Origin: Clostridia bacterium
GTDB lineage: Bacteria > Bacillota > Clostridia > Oscillospirales > CAG-272
Assembly: GCA_017501225.1 (NCBI GenBank)
Contig: JAFVXH010000019.1
Span: 392,666 to 456,665, forward strand
Length of the DNA stretch: 64,000 nt
Direction: 5' to 3'
A model generated the notes under the pieces. The model did not search any database and was not told where the DNA came from. It saw only the letters and a program-made list of their open reading frames with translations. Shown here one piece after another: positions 53,642-61,601 of this stretch (within the stretch, counting starts at the first letter, position 1; each line of letters opens with the position of its first letter). Made by a program: the position numbers and the translations under genes.

Positions 53642-55789
53642 ATGTCCAATCCCATCAGTACTCCCATTGAGTTCAAGAACTACAAGGTGTTCAAGTACAC
53701 CTACGCGGGCCGTCCTCTGGTGATCGAAACCGGTAAGATGGCAGGTCTTGCAAACGGCTCGGTTCTGTGCCGTTACGGTGAGACCGTTGTGCTCTGCTGC
53801 GCAACCGCATCCGAAAAGCCTCGCGACGGCATCGACTTTTTGCCCCTTTCCGTCGACTTCGACGAGCGTATGTACGCAGCGGGCAAGATTCCCGGCGGCT
53901 ACCTCAAGCGTGAGGGTAAGCCCTCCGAGAAGGCGGTTCTGACCTCTCGCGTCATCGACCGTCCCATCCGTCCCCTGTTCCCCAAGGATCTTCGCAACGA
54001 CGTCGCGCTCACGCTGACCGTTATGTCCGTTGATCCCGACTGCTCTCCCGAGATCACCGCAATGATCGGTGCATCGGTAGCGCTCTCCATTTCCGACATT
54101 CCGTGGAACGGCCCGATCGGCGGCGCGTTCATGGGACTTGTCGACGGCAAGATCGTCCTCAACCCCACCGCTGAGGAAATGAAGAAGAGCGATCTCCAGT
54201 TGACCGTTGCCGCATCCACCAAGAAGGTCGTTATGATCGAGGCGGGCGCAAATCAGGTTGACGACGAGACCATGTATAACGCCATCATGAAGGCACACGA
54301 GGAGATCAAGGATCTGCTCGTCTTCATCAACGGCATCATCGACGAGGTTGGCAAGCCCAAGTTCGAGTATCCCTCCTGCGAGCTTGACCACGATATGTTT
54401 GACGAGATCTTCGCATTCTGCGAGAAGGACGTTATGGCAGCGCTGAACACCGACGACAAGAACGTCCGTGACGCCGCCATGGTTCCCGTTAAGGACGCGA
54501 TCCTGGAGAACTTTACCGAAAAGTATCCCGATCTCCCCACGATGATGGAGGAGCTGATCTACAAGATCCAGAAGAAGATCGTCCGCCGTTGGCTGTTGGT
54601 CGACAAGAAGCGCGTTGACGGACGCCGCATGGACGAGATCCGTCCCCTTGGCAGCGAGGTCGGCATTCTTCCCCGTACGCACGGCTCCGGACTCTTTACC
54701 AGAGGACAGACTCAGGTCCTGACTGCCGCTACGCTTGGCACTCTTTCCGAGGCACAGATGCTGGACGGCATTGACAGCGAGACCACCAAGAGATATATGC
54801 ACCACTACAACATGCCCGGCTTCTCTACGGGCGAAGCAAAGCCCGTCAGAAGCCCCGGACGCCGCGAGATCGGTCACGGTGCTTTGGCTGAGCGCTCCCT
54901 GCTCCCCGTTCTTCCCTCCGAGGAGGAATTCCCCTACGCGATCCGTCTGGTATCCGACGTCGTATCCTCCAACGGTTCGACCTCTCAGGGATCGGTCTGC
55001 GGATCCACCCTGGCTCTGATGGATGCCGGTGTTCCGATCAAGGCTCCCGTTGCGGGCATCTCCTGCGGTCTGATCACCGCTGAGGACGGCTCCTGGGATA
55101 CCATGCTCGACATTCAGGGTCTTGAGGACTTCTATGGCGACATGGACTTCAAGGTCGCAGGTACGCACGCAGGTATCACCTCCATTCAGATGGACCTCAA
55201 GATCGACGGTCTGACGCCCGAGATCATTCACAAGGCACTCGAAATGACCCATATCGGCCGTGATTATATCATCGACGAGGTCATTCTCAAGGCGATCCCC
55301 GCTCCCCGTGCTGAGGTTTCCAAGTACGCTCCCAAGATGACCACCATGAAGATCGATCCCGACAAGATCCGTGAGGTCATCGGCAAGGGTGGATCTGTCA
55401 TTCAGAAGATCGTTGCAGACACCGGCGCGAAGGTTGACATTGAGGACGACGGAACCATCCGCATCGCCGCTGTCAACTCCGCACAGGCAGACGCCGCAAA
55501 GGCTATGATCGACGCGATCGTATTCGAGCCTGAGGTAGGCGCCACCTACAACGCAACCGTCGTAAAGATCCTTGCCAGCAAGATCAACGACAAGGAAGAC
55601 GTCGGATGCTTCGTAGAGTACGCACCCGGCAAGGAGGGCATGGTTCACATCTCCAAGATCGCAAACCGCCGCATCAACAGAGTCACCGATGCCGGCATCG
55701 ACGTAGGCTCTGCGGTTAAGGTCAAGTACCTTGGTCTTGACAAGAAGGGCCGTATGGACTTCTCCATCAAGGACGCTCTCGAGGGCTAA
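53642..55789 (+). CDS. pnp: Polyribonucleotide nucleotidyltransferase
   Basis: The 715-residue phosphorolytic 3'-5' exoribonuclease. Two RNase PH domains are visible (LVIETGKMAGLANGSVLCRYGET; then GILPRTHGSGLFTRGQTQVL with SPGRREIGHGALAERSL), separated by the helical domain. A KH domain (IREVIGKGGSVIQKI) and an S1 domain (GCFVEYAPGKEGMVHISKI) follow. It degrades mRNA and may form the degradosome. The start at 53642 was chosen for GGAGG, which overlaps an earlier in-frame ATG. Confidence 0.97.
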   Translation: MSNPISTPIEFKNYKVFKYTYAGRPLVIETGKMAGLANGSVLCRYGETVVLCCATASEKPRDGIDFLPLSVDFDERMYAAGKIPGGYLKREGKPSEKAVLTSRVIDRPIRPLFPKDLRNDVALTLTVMSVDPDCSPEITAMIGASVALSISDIPWNGPIGGAFMGLVDGKIVLNPTAEEMKKSDLQLTVAASTKKVVMIEAGANQVDDETMYNAIMKAHEEIKDLLVFINGIIDEVGKPKFEYPSCELDHDMFDEIFAFCEKDVMAALNTDDKNVRDAAMVPVKDAILENFTEKYPDLPTMMEELIYKIQKKIVRRWLLVDKKRVDGRRMDEIRPLGSEVGILPRTHGSGLFTRGQTQVLTAATLGTLSEAQMLDGIDSETTKRYMHHYNMPGFSTGEAKPVRSPGRREIGHGALAERSLLPVLPSEEEFPYAIRLVSDVVSSNGSTSQGSVCGSTLALMDAGVPIKAPVAGISCGLITAEDGSWDTMLDIQGLEDFYGDMDFKVAGTHAGITSIQMDLKIDGLTPEIIHKALEMTHIGRDYIIDEVILKAIPAPRAEVSKYAPKMTTMKIDPDKIREVIGKGGSVIQKIVADTGAKVDIEDDGTIRIAAVNSAQADAAKAMIDAIVFEPEVGATYNATVVKILASKINDKEDVGCFVEYAPGKEGMVHISKIANRRINRVTDAGIDVGSAVKVKYLGLDKKGRMDFSIKDALEG

Positions 55790-55805
55790 TTCAAACAAAA
55801 CAATA

Positions 55806-55835
55806 CGGGGGACGGCGCCATTTGCTTGTCCCCCG
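55806..55835 (+). terminator. Hairpin after pnp
   Basis: CGGGGGAC and GTCCCCCG pair around a 14-base loop 17 bases after the pnp stop codon. The T-run is poor, so termination may be partial and the next gene may be co-transcribed. Confidence 0.5.
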
Positions 55836-55879
55836 CTCGCAAAACAGGATTTTTGGACGTAGAAAGGAATTGAGTTTGC

Positions 55880-56947
55880 ATGGAAAAACCGGCACGTAGC
55901 TTCAACACGGTCAAAAACAGCAACCGCAAGGCACGAAAAGAACGCCGCCTGCTGGAACGCAAGGTTCTTCTTGCCATTCTCGCAGTCGCCGCGCTCATTC
56001 TTTTGGTGCTTGCCGTATTTCTGGTTTCCTCTCTGGTGCAGGTCATTGTGGAAAGCTTTGGAAACAACGATCCCACACCGCCCGCTGAAACACCCGTCAG
56101 CATTACGTATACGCAAAAAACGCAGGAAAGCACCGGCATTTATGCGGGAGAGCTGATCGTTGTCAGTCAGAAGGACAACCTGCAGTATCAATTGCCCGAG
56201 CCCGGCAACCTCGTTTCCCTTCTGGATCTTCGCCAGCCGCAAAACGGTACGAATCCTTATCAGATCCTCACCATTGATAACAGCACGACAAGCCTTCAGT
56301 ATGCCGCCGCGCATGCCGCAAACGCCATGCTGACCGACTTTTATCTGAAGTATCAGGACAATTCCCTGATCTTTATCGACGGATACCGCACTCCCGAGCA
56401 TCAGAACAGCTTCTCGACTCCCGTCGGCTTTTCCGAGCACCAGACAGGCTTGGTCTTTACCGTCCGCACCTACATGAGTGACAGTAAGCATCATCCTTTG
56501 GCTGAAAACGCATTCAAGGATTGGATCTACCAGAACGCGCACAAATACGGCATCATCTGCCGCTATCCCGACGCCAAGGAGACCCTGACCGGAGTCAGCG
56601 ACTACGACTACTGCTTCCGCTACGTGGGTATTCCGCACGCGACCTACATTTACCAGAACAACCTCTGCTTGGAGGAGTACGTTGCCCTCCTGCAGACCAG
56701 AACGGTACAAAATCCCCTGACCGTCACCACAGAGAATGGAAGCTATCAGATCTATTACGTAGCGGCTTCCGCCGATCAGCTGACGACCCTGACGGTTCCG
56801 AAGGATTTTGTCGACAAGAGCAATTATCTCCCTCCCAACCGCAAGACCTTTGACGGCTATCTCCCCGCTGCCGGTGAATATACCGTTTCGGGCGATAACA
56901 AGCAAGGATTTATCATCACGGTCAATCTGACAAGCCCCGGCGCATAA
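55880..56947 (+). CDS. VanY-like M15 peptidase homologue, apparently inactive
   Basis: A 355-residue protein with a basic N-terminus, one transmembrane helix (about residues 29-57), and an extracellular D-Ala-D-Ala carboxypeptidase-like domain (about 95-275). The fold markers IDGYRTPEHQ, FSEHQTG and FRYVG are kept. The zinc and catalytic residues are not. In SxHxxGxxxD the Asp is Thr194, and the EPWH block reads YDYC, so both the catalytic Glu (Tyr242) and the second zinc His (Cys245) are lost. A C-terminal domain of about 80 residues is unrecognised. It may be a wall-binding or regulatory pseudoenzyme. An apparently active VanY lies 0.5 kb downstream. Confidence 0.82.
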   Translation: MEKPARSFNTVKNSNRKARKERRLLERKVLLAILAVAALILLVLAVFLVSSLVQVIVESFGNNDPTPPAETPVSITYTQKTQESTGIYAGELIVVSQKDNLQYQLPEPGNLVSLLDLRQPQNGTNPYQILTIDNSTTSLQYAAAHAANAMLTDFYLKYQDNSLIFIDGYRTPEHQNSFSTPVGFSEHQTGLVFTVRTYMSDSKHHPLAENAFKDWIYQNAHKYGIICRYPDAKETLTGVSDYDYCFRYVGIPHATYIYQNNLCLEEYVALLQTRTVQNPLTVTTENGSYQIYYVAASADQLTTLTVPKDFVDKSNYLPPNRKTFDGYLPAAGEYTVSGDNKQGFIITVNLTSPGA

Positions 56948-56992
56948 AATCCCCTCCCCTTGCATATTCTATCTTAAAATGGAGGACGATCT

Positions 56993-57385
56993 ATGGAAAA
57001 CAAAAAGATGATTTCAGATAATCAGAAGCCGCGCCTAAGTCAAGCTGCCTCCGGACAGAATGAACAGGGAAAGCGACCGACCGACGCGGAGTTCGAGGCG
57101 CTCTTTGATGCAAAATGCCAAGAGGTCAGTGATGCCTGCTGCGATTTTGCCCAGCGTATCAAGCGGGACTGGAAGGAAACCAACGGAAACCCTTATATCA
57201 AGAAGATTGATATTTCCCGCGTCGAGATCTACAGAAAGCCAACCGATACCGTACCGGTCGACATCTTTGAATCCAGAAAGGAGCACGGCTACACCCTGCA
57301 ATCGCTCGTTCTGACGACCGCCGCATCGGTGTTGCTCTCCTGTACCGCAAAATATCTGGTCAAAAGCATGCTCAAAAAGCTTTAA
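56993..57385 (+). CDS. Hypothetical protein with C-terminal hydrophobic helix
   Basis: A 130-residue protein with a polar, Gln-rich N-terminus (1-30), a central part with several Cys (AKCQEVSDACCDF), and a hydrophobic segment near residues 103-121 (LQSLVLTTAASVLLSCTA). A basic end (KSMLKKL) follows, suggesting a tail anchor. No family was recognised. GGAGGACGATCT precedes the ATG, and the gene lies 45 bases after the VanY-like pseudoenzyme, probably in the same transcript. A strong bidirectional terminator follows. Confidence 0.6.
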   Translation: MENKKMISDNQKPRLSQAASGQNEQGKRPTDAEFEALFDAKCQEVSDACCDFAQRIKRDWKETNGNPYIKKIDISRVEIYRKPTDTVPVDIFESRKEHGYTLQSLVLTTAASVLLSCTAKYLVKSMLKKL

Positions 57386-57396
57386 AAAAGAACAAT

Positions 57397-57432
57397 AAAA
57401 AGCAGACTGTTTTTCAAAACAGTCTGCTTTTT
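57397..57432. terminator. Bidirectional terminator between the two VanY regions
   Basis: AAAAAGCAGACTGTTTT pairs perfectly with AAAACAGTCTGCTTTTT around a 2-base loop, between convergent genes. Confidence 0.93.
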
Positions 57433-57435
57433 GAT

Positions 57436-58311
57436 TTAATGGCCGAGGTATTCCTCCAAGGTCAAATTACCAAAGTAAATATCGGTGGCAGCCTCTCTGC
57501 CCACAAAGCGGTAGTGCCAGGGCTCGTAGCGGTAGCCCGTCACATCCTCTCTACCCTTGGGATAACGCAGAATAAATCCAAAGCGGTACGCGTTCTGCGA
57601 GAGCCATGCAAACGCCTCTGTGCTTGCAAACGCCTCGGTCAGCTCTCCGGCCATCCCTGCCGTGATAAAATCGACGCAGAGTCCCGTCTGGTGCTCGCTC
57701 GCGCCCGCAGGAGCAGAATAAGAACCAACGACCAAAATCGCGTCTGACTCGGTAAGACACGCGATCCCTCTGTCGATATAATTCGTCTGGATATACGTCT
57801 TGCCAAAATACTGATACGCTTCCTGGCTGATCCCCTTCTGCTCAAGCTCTACGTATTTGTTGTAAAGATTGTACTGGTATTGGTAGCCTCGGTAAGCGCT
57901 CGTCACCTTGATATCCGTCACGCCGTCCGCTTCCATTTCGGCAAGCATCGCGTAAAGAGCCGTGGCGGCACGCGCCTCCAATTGAATCTTCTCGGACTGA
58001 TGCCAGGAGGTCAGAATGCGGTTCTCCAGGGTAACCAGCATCTTCGGCGCATAGCCTTTTCCCAAGGGATAAGACTTGCTGGCAAGCAGGAGATAGTCCG
58101 GATGCAAGCCCGTCACAAGCATTTCCTCCTTGACCTGCGTGCGGTAGGTATATTTGGTATTCAAATGGTACTCGGTTACGGAGGGCGCACGCGTGGAGGG
58201 CGGCACCTTTCCGGTATCCACCACGCCTCCGGGAGCACCCAGGCATCCTTGCAGCAAAAGGATAGTCGCAAGCAAGCAGATGCAGATCGTTCGTTTCATA
58301 TATTTCATCAT
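57436..58311 (-). CDS. D-alanyl-D-alanine carboxypeptidase, VanY type, lipoprotein
   Basis: A 291-residue M15B zinc peptidase. A signal peptide ends in the lipobox LLLQGC (Cys near residue 23), so it is anchored outside the membrane. Catalytic motifs are complete: TSAYRGYQYQ, SEHQTGLCVDF (His and Asp ligands) and YEPWHYRFVG (Glu and His). It trims the terminal D-Ala of peptidoglycan pentapeptides. Three nearby Met codons could start it; I use 58311, which overlaps the mnmM stop codon TAA. It is likely co-transcribed with mnmM. Confidence 0.9.
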   Translation of the reverse strand: MMKYMKRTICICLLATILLLQGCLGAPGGVVDTGKVPPSTRAPSVTEYHLNTKYTYRTQVKEEMLVTGLHPDYLLLASKSYPLGKGYAPKMLVTLENRILTSWHQSEKIQLEARAATALYAMLAEMEADGVTDIKVTSAYRGYQYQYNLYNKYVELEQKGISQEAYQYFGKTYIQTNYIDRGIACLTESDAILVVGSYSAPAGASEHQTGLCVDFITAGMAGELTEAFASTEAFAWLSQNAYRFGFILRYPKGREDVTGYRYEPWHYRFVGREAATDIYFGNLTLEEYLGH

Positions 58312-58865
58312 TACGGCTTCGTTTCTATCATAATAAAATAAGGGGAGGTGGGTGAATTGAGAATATTGATGCGCGTCGCGCAAACCTTGTAGCGGCTGAT
58401 GCTTGCAAGATATTCACAGATCATCTTGCCCTCGGCATCGCCCTCCTCGTGTCCCGGATAAACCGCAACGTTGAGAATGGCATCCCGGTCGAGAAGCTCG
58501 ATTGCCGCCTGAATGGCAGGCAGAGTGGTTTCTCTTAACGTGGTGATGGACTTATCTCCGCCGGGAAGCCAGCCGAGGTTGAACATTCCCGCACGGATGG
58601 GCTCCTTGACGTAGTCCTTGACCAGATGGTGCGAGGCGTGAATAAGCGTGTAATTCTTCGGTGCGCCAATCTCCTCCAGATGTCGGCGGGTAGATTCCAC
58701 CGCCGCCGCCTGGATGTCAAACGCATAGACCTTTCCGCGCTCTCCCACCGTTTGCGAAAGAAAAGCGGTATCATAACCGTTTCCCATGGTAAAATCCACG
58801 GCGACGTCCCCTTCTCGCAAATGCTTGAGAATAAAATATTTATGCAGATCCAAAAGATCGATCAT
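58311..58865 (-). CDS. mnmM: tRNA mnm5s2U34 methyltransferase (MnmM/YtqB)
   Basis: A 184-residue Class I SAM methyltransferase of the former rRNA-methylase/YtqB family, now known as MnmM in Gram-positive bacteria. It completes the methylaminomethyl group at the wobble uridine of tRNA. Family motifs are DFTMGNGYDTAFLSQ, YAFDIQ, MFNLGWLPGGDKSI and VYPGHEEGDAEG. The length is standard. It lies 20 bases after the DUF6062 gene and overlaps the VanY start. Confidence 0.88.
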   Translation of the reverse strand: MIDLLDLHKYFILKHLREGDVAVDFTMGNGYDTAFLSQTVGERGKVYAFDIQAAAVESTRRHLEEIGAPKNYTLIHASHHLVKDYVKEPIRAGMFNLGWLPGGDKSITTLRETTLPAIQAAIELLDRDAILNVAVYPGHEEGDAEGKMICEYLASISRYKVCATRINILNSPTSPYFIMIETKP

Positions 58866-58885
58866 ATCTCTCTCCCAACGCTTTC

Positions 58886-59584
58886 TTAATTGTGCAGATC
58901 CGAGCGCAAAAACTTGAATGCGCGCTCAACGGCGTCCTTGGAATTGTACCAGGGCTCCTCCTCGTACCGGTAATCGAATTTCTTGCAGAACCAGCTGACG
59001 TCCTTTTGCAGCTCCTCAAGATAACCTTCCACCACGGACGAGCATTGCTTCGCAAATTCCGGCTGACGCTTTTTGCCAAGGCGATGCTGACCGTACTCCA
59101 GAAGCATCCGATAGTGCGGCAGGCAGAAATAGGGCTGTGCCTTCAGCTTTGGCGGAAATTCCTCGTCGGTCTGCCAAAGATAGACCGCGGTATCCACCAT
59201 GTTTTCAAAATTGCGCTTGATTCGCTTGCAAACGTAGCAGGAGCCCTCAAGGTCGGTAATGCGCTTGATGGGACGGTTTCCCTGCCCCGAACCAAGCCCC
59301 TTATCCCGAATCTCGGACGAAAGCTCTGACAGGTGACTTTCCAGCGTCAGCGCCATGCCAAGACGGTTCTTGCGCACGAACATCATGTCGTAATGCGTAC
59401 GGCAAAAGCCCTCCTTGTTGGTGCGGATGCGGACGTCGGGCTCCATCATCGACGCTCCCAGGATCAGATCCAGCTCATTCTCCTCCAATTTGCGATAGAG
59501 CGCACACAAGGGGCAGCCGCATGTCGGATCTGCGGCAGAGGCTTCAAACGCTTCGTTTACGGGTATTGTAAAATTGACATCCAT
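58886..59584 (-). CDS. DUF6062 protein with paired CxxC/CxxH sites
   Basis: A 232-residue protein resembling the DUF6062 family. Two similar halves each contain a CxxC pair and a later CxxH pair: CGCPLC (residues 22-27) with FCRTHY (61-64), and CYVCK (116-119) with FCLPHY (154-157). This predicts two metal (probably zinc) sites and an internal duplication. No catalytic motif is known. The ATG at 59584 follows GGGAGA; the frame upstream is spurious. It is the first gene of a unit with mnmM and vanY. Confidence 0.75.
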   Translation of the reverse strand: MDVNFTIPVNEAFEASAADPTCGCPLCALYRKLEENELDLILGASMMEPDVRIRTNKEGFCRTHYDMMFVRKNRLGMALTLESHLSELSSEIRDKGLGSGQGNRPIKRITDLEGSCYVCKRIKRNFENMVDTAVYLWQTDEEFPPKLKAQPYFCLPHYRMLLEYGQHRLGKKRQPEFAKQCSSVVEGYLEELQKDVSWFCKKFDYRYEEEPWYNSKDAVERAFKFLRSDLHN

Positions 59585-59604
59585 GAAAAATCTCCCTTTC
59601 GCTC

Positions 59605-59633
59605 TTGCAATTTCTGCGCAAATCGTGTATAAT
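59605..59633 (+). promoter_or_regulatory. Sigma-A promoter of the HAD phosphatase gene
   Basis: TTGCAA (59605-59610), 17 bases, TATAAT (59628-59633). It faces the opposite-strand promoter at 59660-59689. Confidence 0.78.
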
Positions 59634-59659
59634 GGGAATACTGATTGCCCGATGCTCTT

Positions 59660-59689
59660 ATTATACCATAAATTTCTCCCTGCTTGCAA
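59660..59689 (-). promoter_or_regulatory. Sigma-A promoter of the DUF6062 gene
   Basis: On the minus strand TTGCAA (59684-59689), 18 bases, TATAAT (59660-59665). Confidence 0.7.
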
Positions 59690-59740
59690 GGGCTTTTCGG
59701 AAAAAGGCAGGATTTTTTCAAAGAAAGGAACTCGTTTTGG

Positions 59741-60391
59741 ATGAGCTACCGATATATATTTTTTGATCTGGACGGAACGCTGGTCAATTCCCGGGACGGA
59801 ATCACCGCAAGCGTTTCCTACGCATTGCAAAAAAGCGGGCTTACACCTCCGCCCAGAGAGACCCTGACCTCCTTTATCGGTCCCCCATTGGTTTACGGCT
59901 TTTCTCACTTCGCAGGCATGAACGAGGAAGACGCCCTTGCCGCGGTGGGCTACTACCGCGAATATTATCAGGTCAAGGGGATCTTTGAGTGCCGGCTCTA
60001 CGAGGGCGTGCGGGAGATGATCCAAGCACTCCGTCAAAAAGGGCTTTGTCTGGTGCTTGCGACCTGCAAGCCCACGGTCTACGCCACAAGGATCTTAGAG
60101 CATTTTGATCTTCTTCAATACTTTACCATGGTATCAGGGCCCGAGCTTGACGGCACACGGAACGAAAAGGAGGAGGTCATCGAGTATGCCTTGCAAGCGC
60201 TTGCCATCACGGATCCCTCCGACGTCATTATGATCGGGGACCGTCACGGCGACGTAGAGGGCGCGCTCAAGCATAACGTCGACTGCTACGGAGTTCTTTG
60301 GGGCTTTGGCGATGAAAGCGAGCTTTTGGAGGCAGGCGCAACAAAACTTTACAAAACCGCAGAGGCGCTTTGCAAAGATCTGTTGACATAA
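59741..60391 (+). CDS. HAD-superfamily phosphatase (phosphoglycolate phosphatase-like)
   Basis: A 216-residue HAD hydrolase. Motif I is FFDLDGTLVNSRDG (nucleophile Asp near residue 9), motif II LATCKP, and motif IV MIGDRHGDVEGA; an alpha-helical cap lies between. It groups with Gph/PpaX-like phosphatases such as phosphoglycolate or pyrophosphate phosphatases; the substrate is not determined. AAAGGAA lies 12 bases before the ATG. It may be read together with the ROK kinase 120 bases downstream, which also has its own promoter. Confidence 0.88.
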   Translation: MSYRYIFFDLDGTLVNSRDGITASVSYALQKSGLTPPPRETLTSFIGPPLVYGFSHFAGMNEEDALAAVGYYREYYQVKGIFECRLYEGVREMIQALRQKGLCLVLATCKPTVYATRILEHFDLLQYFTMVSGPELDGTRNEKEEVIEYALQALAITDPSDVIMIGDRHGDVEGALKHNVDCYGVLWGFGDESELLEAGATKLYKTAEALCKDLLT

Positions 60392-60428
60392 ATGTTGTAA
60401 AAAATCGAAAGAATTGCACCTTACCCTA

Positions 60429-60457
60429 TTGACAAACGGGGAAAAGCATTTTATAAT
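60429..60457 (+). promoter_or_regulatory. Sigma-A promoter of the ROK glucokinase
   Basis: TTGACA (60429-60434), 17 bases, TATAAT (60452-60457). Confidence 0.85.
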
Positions 60458-60513
60458 AAAGTAAAATCTGAAAAAGGAAAAGTCCTGATATCATCAAAGG
60501 ATAGACAAAGTCT

Positions 60514-61482
60514 ATGTATCGAATCGGAGTCGACCTCGGCGGAACCAATATCGCCGTGGGAATCGTAAATGAAAAATTTGAAATTGTCGCGCAGGACAGC
60601 ATGCCGACCTTGCCCGAGCGTCCCAACATCGCAATTGTCGAGGACATTGCAACCTTGGTTCGCACACTTTGCAAAAAGCTCGGAATTGAGCAATCGGAGG
60701 TTGCTTCTCTCGGCATCGCATCTCCCGGTGTCGTTTGTGACGAAACCGGATATGTCGTAGTTGCGTACAATCTTCATTTCAAGAATTTCCCCATCATTCC
60801 CCTTTTGCGTGAGCGTCTGGAAATTTCGGAAATGCACATTGAAAACGATGCCAACGCCGCAACCTGGGGCGAGGCTGTCGCCGGTGCCGCAAAGGGTAGC
60901 CGCTCCTCTGTCATGATCACACTCGGCACGGGTGTTGGCGGCGGAATCGTAGACGGTGATAAGATCTATAAGGGTTTCAACTCTGCCGCTGGCGAGCTTG
61001 GACATATTGTCATTGAGGTGGACGGACGCCCCTGCACCTGCGGGCGCAGAGGCTGCTGGGAGACCTACTCCTCGGCTACGGGTCTGATCAATATGACAAA
61101 GGAAAAAATTGAAGAATGTAAGCAGCAAGGAAGACAGACCGCCATGACGGCTCTGGTTGCCGAGCGCGGAAAGGTCAATGGGCGTACCGCCTTTGACGCG
61201 ATGCGCGCAGGCGACGAGGCTGCAAAGGAGGTCGTAACTCAATACGCGAAGTACTTGGCAAGCGGACTGACCGACATGATCAATATCTTCCAGCCCGAAG
61301 TCCTCTCTCTCGGCGGCGGTATTTCCAATGAAGGACAGTTCCTCCTTGACCTGGTTTCTCCCCTTGTTGAGGCGCAACGCTTCGGCAGCGATGCCATCCC
61401 CTCCACCAAGCTCTGTATCGCAAAGCTCCGCAACAATGCAGGCATCATCGGCGCGGCAGTTCTCGGTGTCAAAGTACATTGA
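60514..61482 (+). CDS. glcK: ROK-family glucokinase
   Basis: A 322-residue ROK kinase that phosphorylates glucose at C6. The ATP-binding start is IGVDLGGTNIAVGIV. The catalytic Asp sits in ENDANAATWGE, and TLGTGVGGGIV and the glucose-binding GELGHIVIE follow. The zinc site reads CTCGRRGCWE. There is no N-terminal DNA-binding domain, so it is an enzyme and not a NagC/XylR-type repressor. The Shine-Dalgarno before the ATG is weak. Monocistronic with its own promoter. Confidence 0.93.
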   Translation: MYRIGVDLGGTNIAVGIVNEKFEIVAQDSMPTLPERPNIAIVEDIATLVRTLCKKLGIEQSEVASLGIASPGVVCDETGYVVVAYNLHFKNFPIIPLLRERLEISEMHIENDANAATWGEAVAGAAKGSRSSVMITLGTGVGGGIVDGDKIYKGFNSAAGELGHIVIEVDGRPCTCGRRGCWETYSSATGLINMTKEKIEECKQQGRQTAMTALVAERGKVNGRTAFDAMRAGDEAAKEVVTQYAKYLASGLTDMINIFQPEVLSLGGGISNEGQFLLDLVSPLVEAQRFGSDAIPSTKLCIAKLRNNAGIIGAAVLGVKVH

Positions 61483-61569
61483 TTCAATTTTTCATACACT
61501 GACTTCCTCGGGAAGACGGAAAACTTGCAGGGCGGCTCTCATGGGCTTCCCTGCATTCTTTTCACATCA

Positions 61570-61598
61570 AAAAGGCTACGGCAGTTGCCGTAGCCTTT
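61570..61598. terminator. Bidirectional terminator (glcK / LRR lipoprotein)
   Basis: AAAAGGCTACGGCA pairs with TGCCGTAGCCTTTT around a 2-base loop. A GCAGGG/CCCTGC hairpin (about 61529-61552) precedes it on the plus strand. Confidence 0.88.
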
Positions 61599-61601
61599 TC
61601 A

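Noticed and set aside
53498..56965. An open reading frame of 1155 codons on the minus strand, antisense to pnp and the VanY-like gene
   Set aside because: It crosses two well-supported genes and an intergenic hairpin and has no recognisable motif.
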